Position numbers and translations under genes: made by a program
Notes under the pieces: generated by a model
Told to the model about the DNA's origin: nothing
The model's database searches: none
Seen by the model: only the letters and a program-made list of their open reading frames with translations
Shown: positions 36,283 to 43,806 of the stretch, piece by piece
Layout of the letters: every line of letters starts with the position of its first letter
How positions within the stretch are numbered: position 1 is the stretch's first letter
Origin: Parasitella parasitica
Taxonomy: Eukaryota > Mucoromycota > Mucoromycetes > Mucorales > Mucoraceae
Assembly (NCBI GenBank): GCA_025201805.1
Contig: MU619351.1
Location: 2,942-46,747, forward strand
Reading direction: 5' to 3'
DNA: 43,806 nt

Positions 36283-36474
36283 AGGAAGAAACAAATAGGG
36301 CTCATGATGTCGCTGGTTTTGTTTAAGATTTGCCCTCCTTCCATTTTCAATTGTGCACATCTCTATTATTATATCCCAATAAGGAGACATCACGAAAGGA
36401 GAAACATGCTTGTCAACACCAAGCAATAATCTCCCTTTTTTACTTTTGCTTTATGAGAGGTTTATTTTCCTAAT
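35134..36474. other. Upstream region of bHLH gene, purine-rich tract and A runs
   Basis: No gene seen. On the minus strand about 35180-35260 is a long pyrimidine tract, part of the bHLH leader or promoter. An A-rich double homopolymer lies at 36207-36281. Open frames at 35535-35786 and 35820-36032 show no domain. Confidence 0.45.
36207..36281 (+). repeat. 75-nt A homopolymer with one G
   Basis: A38-G-A36 (36207-36244, G at 36245, 36246-36281). It lies beyond the 3' end of the M13 peptidase gene. Length is comparable to the 73-nt T run at 1624 and to the gap at 20532. Confidence 0.85.
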
Positions 36475-39044
36475 CTACCACAACTCACATTTTGCAACAG
36501 GGTTCATTGGACTTCCAGATGGACATTTAAAGACATCTGCAAAATACTTTGAATTCTGAACTGCGCCGTTGACACGCCACTTGGCAGGAGAATGCTCATC
36601 GGTAAGAACCTATGTAAAACGATTAGATCAAGTGTGGATCATCAGCAAGCAAAACTTACGCCCTTTTTGGCTTGAGCGGGTGTCACTTTATTGCACCAAA
36701 TACGACCAAAGTTTACAAAGAAGAGCTGCTCAGGAGATAAGCCGTCTAAACCAGGTAAACGCACATTGTTATAGCGCTTGCTCTCCTTATCGCTGTCATA
36801 TCTTTGCTTCCAAGCAATGAAGGATTCTCCCAAACCACCGTTGTCTGCCAAGTTTTCCCCCAAAGTAAATTTACCGTTTACGTGGATAGCTTCTCCATGG
36901 TCATCAATCATGGTAAAGTTGCTATACTGCTTAACGAAACAATCTGCTTTTTTATCGAATTGAGCAGAAGTTTCGTTGGTCCACCATTGAACAAGACGGC
37001 CTTCTGCATCGAAATGTCTACCCATATTGTCAAAGCCATGAGTCAACTCATGGCCAACGACCACGCCAATGCCACCATAGTTCAAGTAATCAGGGTAATC
37101 GCTTGCAAAGAAAGGTGCTTGAAGTATGCCTGCTGGAAACACGATTTCATTAAACGATGGGTTGTAGTAAGCGTTGACTTCTTGAGGGTTCATTAGCCAT
37201 TTCGATCTGTCGGGCGTCTTTCCAACCTGACGCCATTCATCCAAGATAGCAAATTTGCGGGCATTGACATAATTGCCAAAATAATCATCACCGGCCAAGC
37301 TCAGTTCTCCATAATAGCCAGATAAAGAGACAGGTGACATAATGTCAGGAGAAGCATCAGGATATCCCACTTTACGGATCAACTTATCAACCTTCTCAAC
37401 TGCTTTTTCGCGTGTTGCATTATCGATCCATTCCAATCCAGGCAAACGCTTCAAAAAAACTTCTTTAATGCTGTTGACAAAATCATCAGCGCGTTCTTTC
37501 GCATCACCGCCAAACTTATCAAGAACATAGTACCGTCCAGCCAAGAAGCCAACAGCTCCATTAACTTCATCCAAACAAGTATCCCAGCGAGGCTTGATAG
37601 ATTTGGGGTTTGTACCAATTAATTTGGCTGTCAAGCGGCGAATAGGTGCACGGATATCGTCACTAAGAGCATCGGCATAAGCGAAAATAGCCTTCCAGAT
37701 GAAATATGCTTGCAGTGTGGGAGCAGTCTCTTTTTCAAGCAATTGCGAATGTACGTTGCCAATATACGTAGGCGAAGTTACTACAATTTTACCCGGATGA
37801 GGAGCGTTCGGGGGCAACAAATGGTTAATATAGAGCCCCCAATCAACATTAGAATTGATCTTGGCTAATTCTGAAAGAGACATGGGGTTGTAAGTGGCTT
37901 CAGGATCTTGGAACTCTTCAGGTAATTGACTGATGTTGGCCAGTTTCTTTTCAAAATCAACAATTGAGCGAGCTGTAGTATTGGCATCGTATTCAGCAAA
38001 GAGTTCAGAAGCAAGGTTGGATTTGCTGATTACTGTCAAAGTGCCAGCGATAGTTTCGTAAAGTGTTTCAACAGTTTCGTCCTGAGTGTAATATACTTTG
38101 TTGGGTAGAGTCAGGCCTGATTGATAAAGCTGCAAAGAATTGACACTGGGATCCTTGGGGTCGGCATCCACAATGATTTCAAATAATGCCCCGATACCCC
38201 TCTTTGCCAAGAATGATAGAGTTTGAGTTAAACGACGAGAATCGGAAGAACCCTTTGATGCAGGGAACATGTCACGAATTTCTTTCAATAAAGGATAGAT
38301 GGGTTCTGAGCCACGGTCGTCAATCAAAGCTTCGTTCATGCAAGAATCATACAGAGACTTTACTTTCCCAAAGTTTTGCTTGTCAATCAACTTTTCAGGA
38401 TCAGGTAATTGAGTACTGAGCGATGCGTGTGTACGATCATAGAAATCATCAAACGAGCCAGAAAAAATATTGCGAAGAGCTTCCTTGTTTTGATTCACAA
38501 GAGACACAAAGGAGTTTATGGAGGACTTGCCGTCTGGTATTTCATGATTCTTCTCCCAATTGCTGCATGTGTATTGATAGAAATCGTTACAAGGATCGAC
38601 AGTCAAGTCAATATCCTATTTTCTCTATAAATTAGTACAAGCTTTACCTCTTTAATTTGAGTCCTTTACCTTTAGAATTTGAGCTGCTGTCAAGACACAT
38701 TCAGGCGTAATGCATATAGGCTACAAAAAAATATTCATCAGCATGAGCAAGCCTGTAGACATAATTCATCTTACTGTCGTGTTGTTGCTTCCAGGTGGTG
38801 TAGGCAAAATTGGTGGAGGGTTATTAGGCTTTTCTTCATACACACGTCTTGTGTAAAGACCAGCTACTATGCATAGTGATATGAAAAAGGCGAAAGCCAA
38901 AGTAAACAGCACCTTTTCTAAAAGCGTAAACTTTCCGCTTTGAAAGCGATTACTTTGGGATGAAGGAGGAATACTGCCTTGGTTTCTTTCACCATCAAAA
39001 CCATCTGCCTCTTCTGGTAAAAGTGGTTCTCTTTCTGTACTCAT
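36475..39044 (-). CDS. M13 (neprilysin/ECE-type) zinc metallopeptidase
   Basis: Four exons on the minus strand: 39044-38775, 38720-38670, 38615-36660, 36609-36475, giving 803 aa. It is a type II membrane protein: a cytosolic N-terminus with an acidic dileucine-like signal (EREPLLPEE), one membrane span at about residues 43-64, then a large outer domain beginning [15 protein letters not shown] and [14 protein letters not shown]. Catalytic motifs are complete: HELTH at 629-633, GENLADNGG with the third zinc ligand Glu694, and the C-terminal [22 protein letters not shown] matches the substrate-binding NAYY motif. The family cuts peptides of up to about 40 residues on the outer face of membranes. 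N-linked sites (NFT, NET) fit a lumenal or extracellular domain. The dileucine-type signal suggests endosomal or vacuolar sorting. Confidence 0.95.
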
Positions 39045-39281
39045 ACAAAAAAAAAGAGGGAGAGAAAGTATATGTTTGCGTGTGAGAAGAAAGGAGTTCA
39101 TTAAATGATGACATTCATTATTTGTTCTCAGTTCCATCCATCTTGCATTCCTTGGTCTTGTTTTATCATGATTTAAAGCTCTGTAATTCTTCATAAATCC
39201 TATTGACATTGGCCATTATTGCACTGTTCATTAGTGCGCATGTCTTTAGGCCCATAGCTTAGATGCTTGGATTATAGTTTT
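39045..39281. promoter_or_regulatory. Upstream region of M13 peptidase gene
   Basis: A nine-T run on the coding strand ends two nucleotides before the ATG at 39044, preceded by a CT-rich tract. Nothing else was recognised. Confidence 0.4.
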
Positions 39282-39392
39282 TTAACTCCAACCTGGACAG
39301 TAATAGTGATTCGTCGTTGCCTTTCCTTGGGCGAAGTTGTCACTAGCTGGCAGTTGCTCTATCATAAAGCTTAAAGCTTGGTCGATTCCGTC
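39282..39392 (-). pseudogene. Orphan terminal-exon-like fragment
   Basis: After a good acceptor (TTTACAG), 36 codons and a stop read as a plausible protein end: DGIDQALSFMIEQLPASDNF and then NHYYCPGWS. No upstream exon in the right phase was found, and the frame hits a stop about 20 codons further upstream. It could be the end of a lost gene or a chance frame. No family is recognised. Confidence 0.3.
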
Positions 39393-39603
39393 CTGTAAAC
39401 ATGCATAGAAATTACTTCTCGATGAGACAATTTAATAACATTTAGGAAATATTAAATGCATCGTTAATCATACGCCTTTCAAATTTTACAAGCTTAGCGA
39501 CTCTAACTGGCTTGAAAATATTGGTAAGCAAAGCACCTAATATCAATCACCTTACTTTTCGTTTTTATATCCTTTGATTTTGAATCTGCAATTCGGACGC
39601 TGA

Positions 39604-39888
39604 CAGCTTCTAAAGCCCATCTTCACCAGCGACACTTTTGAAACAGTTCAACGTGCTCAAGCAGCACTCAACGGTGGCTTTCATGATGAAGTCAACCAAC
39701 TCTAGGAGGGATTTTAGCGCCTTTTTGTGGCCATCTAGACCAATTGTCCTCAACACCCTCCTCCCGCAACTGCATCTTCCACCGCATTCACTACTAATTT
39801 GCAAAGATTTCCTGCTGGTTCTCGCAATCGTAAACGCAAGGCTGTCTCCCGCGCTTTGCAACCTTTCGACTCAACAAGGACACCCAAT
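39604..39888 (+). pseudogene. Decayed coding fragment with three internal stops
   Basis: One frame runs 95 codons with protein-like composition, broken by three TAG codons near 39703, 39715 and 39736. It reads KPIFTSDTFETVQRAQAALN and, after the stops, ATASSTAFTTNLQRFPAGS then RNRKRKAVSRALQPFD. Base composition is clearly more GC-rich than the flanks up to about 40010, where other frames take over, pointing to frameshifts. The style resembles a gag-like or other retroelement remnant, but no reverse transcriptase or terminal repeat is present, so the origin is open. Confidence 0.45.
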
Positions 39889-41092
39889 TGAGTCATGTAA
39901 TGATTTACACTTCTCCCGTAGCCGCCGACTTTCCCGTACCGAGGTTCGCAGCCTGGGCGTCGAATCTTGGTTGGTACCTTCCCCACTCATAATGTTACTG
40001 CACTCCTCTTACACGGCTCACACAAACTTGATTGTTATACCAGCAGATAATCAAGACTTGATTTACCAGCTAAGAAACTAATGACGGTCTATTTATATAG
40101 CTGTAGGGTAAATGTATATAAATCAATTCATGAATACTATCAGATCATGTGTGACAATTGGTAATAAAATGAGGTCTTTCTTTCTTTCCCATTTCTATTA
40201 TTACCATACAATCATCTGCTTCGCTTATTTTTAAGTCCTGGCGCAACAATCAGGACGACAATAAGATATTTTACAAGAAACGTATGAGATAACTTGATAT
40301 AAGAAACAACACTTTGACTCCTATATGACGCAAGCCGGGAAAGATAGTAATAACCACCTTTTGATTGAATCTCTTTTATGTGGTCTTCGTAGGAAAGTCA
40401 TGGAACATTTTGTGATAATATTCGATAGCAGAATCACTGCATCCATAGCAATACTTAGGGAGATCTAATCGTTGCTGCGACATCTTACACATTTTCTTCA
40501 GAAATACCGTATAAATAACATTTTACAAAAAAAAAAAGTAATAGAAATTTATTTTGTGCCGTTTTCTAGCCTAAAAATCAATATATGTTGCTGCTAGAGA
40601 CTCACAGAAGTATGTGGACTCTTTGATAGTTGATCTGTAGTTGTTATTGTAAAGGAAGGCTGCAAATTAAGTATCATATGGCAACATCAAACTGGGACAA
40701 ATGTTGAGAAGTAATATTTTCAAGATGTCCAAACAAATAACTTCTTTCTGTCTAATTGTATCTTTATTTCATCTACACAAATCACTCAAACTTTCAATTT
40801 GATTCACCCAAAAAAAGCTCACATCATGTAAATTTGAAGGAGAAATACAGTCCGTACATTTGTATATCCATATCCATTAATTCAAAAATCATATCAGCTA
40901 ATTTAATTTTTAAATGGGCATACGGGTACAGTGTAATTGTGATCAAATATACAACTTATGGCACTGCTTTTTTTCAATTGCATGTTGTGCGATGTTGTCC
41001 AGCGACCAGCTTTGGTCATTTCCCAACTGCATCTTACTGCATTAGTTTTACTAACCGCTATTTTTATATTTTTCTCTAAAGGTACAACTAAA
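39889..41092. other. Intergenic with tail of decayed fragment
   Basis: The first 120 nt continue the GC-richer decayed sequence in other frames. From about 40080 the sequence is AT-rich with nothing recognised. The last few hundred bases are the upstream region of the FMN reductase gene. Confidence 0.4.
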
Positions 41093-41662
41093 ATGAATGT
41101 TGGCGTTATCATTGCAAGTACTCGACCGTCCAGAATAGGACATAAGCTTACCAATTGGGTGCTAAGTGCCATCACAATAAAGCATACTCTAAACCTGGAA
41201 ATCATCGACCTTCAAGAGTGGGATTTACCTCTGTTTAATGAGCCTGAAATCCCTGCAAAAGGCGAACAATACTACAGCAGTGAAAAGACGAGACAGTGGA
41301 GCAAAAAAATTGCTTCCAAAGATGGGTTTGTCTTCGTCACACCCCAGTACAACTGGTCATACCCTGCCGTATTGAAGAATGCTGTTGATTATCTATACAA
41401 TGAATGGAACGATAAGCCTGTCGCCATTGTCAGTTACGCAAATAGAGGAGGAGGAAAAGCAGCCGAGCATTTCAGACAAGTGCTGCATGGCCTAAAGATG
41501 AGGCCTGTAGAGACAATGCCTGCCATTTGCCTTACAAAGGATATGTATACGGAAAATGGCATCTTGAAAGAAGCTGATGAATACACGGATTTTGCTTCAC
41601 AGTATTCTGGTATCATTAATTGCGCTATTAGAGAATTAGAAATTGAGTTAACCAAAAAATAA
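41093..41662 (+). CDS. NADPH-dependent FMN reductase family protein
   Basis: Single exon of 189 aa starting MNVGVIIASTRPSRIGHKL, the flavodoxin-like phosphate-binding loop of the family (usual form GSTRPGR). Other blocks are DLQEWDLPLFNEPEIPAKG, FVTPQYNWSYPAVLKNAVDY (flavin contact and dimer loop) and VSYANRGGGKAAEHFRQVL. Relatives are soluble FMN-binding quinone, chromate or azo reductases that use NAD(P)H. The start is the internal ATG that begins the flavodoxin strand; the longer in-frame upstream extension is hydrophobic and looks like leader sequence. The absence of introns, when most neighbours have several, leaves past transfer possible but unproven. Confidence 0.9.
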   Translation: MNVGVIIASTRPSRIGHKLTNWVLSAITIKHTLNLEIIDLQEWDLPLFNEPEIPAKGEQYYSSEKTRQWSKKIASKDGFVFVTPQYNWSYPAVLKNAVDYLYNEWNDKPVAIVSYANRGGGKAAEHFRQVLHGLKMRPVETMPAICLTKDMYTENGILKEADEYTDFASQYSGIINCAIRELEIELTKK

Positions 41663-42406
41663 ATTGAGTAGACAGTGTTTATTTTTCATCAAGCAGGCGG
41701 GATACAAGCATGCATTGTATGCAATCATCTTCTGCCGATGTGATACGTCTTCTTCACCCTTGAAATGATTCATAGTTAACTTACTGTTACATAAAACCCT
41801 TTGATACAAATAAATCAAGCCGAAGCAACAGCATAATAAATAAAATAATGATTCGCCTTTTATTTCTGTATTTTGATAGAAACACAAGCCGGCAGGAAAA
41901 CCTCATAATCGAAGGAAACTTGGACAGATTAGCTTAGGAACGATAACAGGAGGGTTTTTATGGAAGTAGTAATTTTTCCTCTCAAAAACAAAGGCTATAA
42001 CGAAGCACAATTACTTAGGTTTGAGAAAAATACTATACATAACAACAATAAAGAACAAGACGTTGCAGTAGTATTGAGTATTGGTAAAAGTACATTTACA
42101 TGCAACCGAAAATATCTCTCCACCACCATCAAAGATATTGGAAACCAAATATCATGCGCTATCACAGGACATTTCGGTAAAAGTAATACAAAATATGCAA
42201 AAGAGAATCAGCAAAAAATGTGGTTTATTACCGCAAGGAAACTAATTGGTCTATTAAAGGCAAAAATCTGTTATTTCCTTGCTATTGTTTTAGTCAAAGT
42301 GTGAAAAACTATTCTTTATCCCGTAGTAGGGAAGTAGTGAACTTCGTAATATAGCCATCACATCATTAGAAGTGTAATTGCTTGCGAAAGAGGCTCGCAT
42401 TATTAA
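41663..42406. other. Intergenic with an unexplained 114-codon frame
   Basis: One plus-strand frame (41960-42304) starts with ATG and reads MEVVIFPLKNKGYNEAQLLR onward without stop for 114 codons, which is long for AT-rich sequence. It has no recognised domain, no close homologue known to me, and ends in a hydrophobic stretch. It could be a small lineage-specific gene or chance. Confidence 0.3.
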
Positions 42407-42535
42407 GTGTGGCGCGATGATGAGATTGAACAGCTTGAGCAGCTTGAACAGCTTCGTAAAGCAGCGCAGAAGATCAGCTCATATAAATTGCAAGAATGGC
42501 AGTGGTACTATTACGTAATGCGGCTTTATTATTAA
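42407..42535 (+). pseudogene. Orphan coding-like fragment with EQL repeat
   Basis: Between two TAA stops, 42 codons read VWRDDEIEQLEQLEQLRKAA, followed by QKISSYKLQEWQWYYYVMRL. The 9-nt unit encoding EQL is repeated three times. It looks like a fragment of a helical protein end but has no start codon or supporting neighbours. It lies just beyond the 3' end of the RS/RRM gene. Confidence 0.25.
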
Positions 42536-42598
42536 ACACTTATGAGAGATAATGTATACATGAATTTACAAAAATTGGAGAGTGATAGTAAATGAGAC

Positions 42599-43758
42599 TT
42601 AGAGATCATCATAACTTGTTAAAACTCTGCATGGTATAGCAGCTGTTGCAGGGTCTATTGAAGGATAGTTTGAATCGTTTAAATTTATCGTCAGGGAAGA
42701 GCGTCTTCTAGTATATCCATCAAATGATACTTCTTTTGCCATCAAACCATCTTCGTCTTGCCAAGGAACATTACCAAATCCAACCTTGTTCCGTTCAGGG
42801 ATTTTAGCACGATTAACTATATATAACTTTGTTATAATTGAATTACATAACGTATTTAATAAACGAAACAAACCTTTTATATGTCTTGCTCCTAGTAATG
42901 TACCATGCATATTTTGAATTGCTGATAATGCGGCTTCGTTTTTCTCGAATGTGATAAACCCATAACTATGATGACTACGTTTCAGTAAAAAAAAACCATC
43001 ATTTTGGCGTAGTTCCCCCTTACTCTTTTCCTTCAACAAGTCTGACACTCTCTAATGGTCCGAATCGAGAAAACACTGATTCAATTTCGCTTTCAGTAAC
43101 ATTCTCCAGATCACCAATGTAAACCTTTGTGGGGTAAAACTCTGTATCGATATATTGTGCTGCCTCCGAGTAAAGCTATATTTGAGATCTTAATTCAATA
43201 TATACGACAACTTTCTAATTATAACCTTACATCAACACCACCTCTATAATTGTGGTGGCTTCGGTAGCTTCTATGACGGTGCTTATGCCTACTTTCGCCA
43301 CGATTCTGCTCGTAATCGCTATCAGAGTCTGAATAGCGGCGTCTATATGAACGCTTGGGAGAGCGTGAGCCAGAAGACAAAGATCTGCGACGGTGGCGCT
43401 TATGCTGGTATATCTCCTCTCTTCTATCCCGATCACTTTCATCTCTGTCCTGATCTCTATCTTCAGATCTTTCTCGCTTAAACTTTTCTCTGCGACGTTT
43501 TACTCTTCCAAACTCATCTAGTTCTTCATCCTCATTATCTGAAATTATTGATCTACTTTGTGAGAGAGTTTGAGAGTTTTGGATTGGTTGCTATGCTTTG
43601 AAATTTTACCTTCTTTTGACATCTCTTGCAATCGATTTTCTCTCTTCTTCATTAGCTGCAGGAACAGATCGTTCAAAACGCTTTTTGATAAAAATTCAAA
43701 CCTTAGTAGCCGATCTATTATATGGATTTCATGTAATTACCTTTTGTTCATTAGACAT
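42599..43758 (-). CDS. RS-domain / RRM RNA-binding protein
   Basis: Six exons on the minus strand: 43758-43741, 43655-43610, 43538-43231, 43175-43024, 42974-42874, 42816-42599, giving 280 aa. A six-codon first exon is followed by LMKKRENRLQEMSKEDNED, then an Arg/Asp/Ser-rich region with SR-type repeats (RRRSLSSGSRSPKRSYRRRY). One RRM spans about residues 139-215: RNP2 is VYIGDL and RNP1-like is HSYGFITF. The C-terminal 60 residues hold VNRAKIPERNKVGFGNVPW. The layout suggests a splicing regulator or mRNP factor in the nucleus, but it was not matched to a named family. Intron 5 (57 nt) is in frame and stop-free. Intron 4 is 49 nt with an internal nine-T tract. Confidence 0.85.
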
Positions 43759-43806
43759 TGTAGCTCAAAAGAAGGTGGAGATTCCTAAAAAGTTTTTTTT
43801 TTTTTT

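Noticed and set aside
40958-41092. 45-residue upstream extension of the FMN reductase
   Set aside because: The extension is hydrophobic AT-rich leader sequence, while the family's N-terminal strand begins exactly at the ATG at 41093.

Overview
This window is eukaryotic nuclear DNA, almost certainly from an early-diverging fungus of the Mucoromycota (Mucorales-like; an inference, no marker gene settles the genus). The grounds are AT-rich sequence, genes split by many short introns (about 48-110 nt, GT...AG), very short intergenic gaps at some gene ends, protein families with a fungal flavour (Ap4A phosphorylase, Ran1/Ksp1-like kinase, class I haem peroxidase) and the animal-like families (HPS1, M13 neprilysin, FAR-17a/AIG1) that basal fungi often keep. 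Nineteen protein-coding genes were reconstructed, with 57 proposed introns; exon joins were chosen so that reading frame and family motifs continue. No tRNA, rRNA, CRISPR or intact transposon was recognised.

Layout. 1-1709: no gene, ending in a 73-nt T run. 1710-9460: a low-complexity protein with a WWE-like C-terminal module (+), Ap4A phosphorylase (+), a rhomboid-like pseudoprotease (-), a cytochrome c peroxidase-type enzyme (-), an uncharacterised protein with an MSP/ASH-like Ig module and two microexons (+), and mitoribosomal uS14m (-). 10023-14457: splicing factor Clf1/Syf3 (+) facing a fatty-aldehyde-type dehydrogenase that ends in the peroxisomal signal SKL (-). 14.5-16.4 kb: mostly non-coding. 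16466-22090: FAR-17a/AIG1 family lipase, class I histone deacetylase with a long tail, assembly gap, Ran1/Ksp1-like kinase (all +). 23601-26334: PH-domain protein and U5-40K WD40 protein (both -). 26.3-29.0 kb: AT-rich gene-poor stretch. 28966-35133: mitoribosomal mL50 (+), an HPS1-like longin protein (-), a bHLH factor (-). 36475-39044: M13 metallopeptidase (-). 39-41 kb: decayed coding fragments. 41093-43758: NADPH-dependent FMN reductase (+) and an RS/RRM splicing-type protein (-).

How they fit together. These are mainly housekeeping functions, not an operon or one pathway. Three genes act in pre-mRNA splicing (Clf1, U5-40K, RS/RRM protein), two are mitoribosomal, and three touch lipid or redox metabolism (aldehyde dehydrogenase, FAR-17a/AIG1, peroxidase). 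The most unusual items are the HPS1 homologue (a BLOC-3 Rab-GEF subunit rarely discussed in fungi), the WWE-like and MSP-like orphan proteins, the PTS1 on the aldehyde dehydrogenase, microexons of 11-16 nt, and pyrimidine homopolymers placed just upstream of many start codons. No multi-gene novel defence or biosynthetic system was found.
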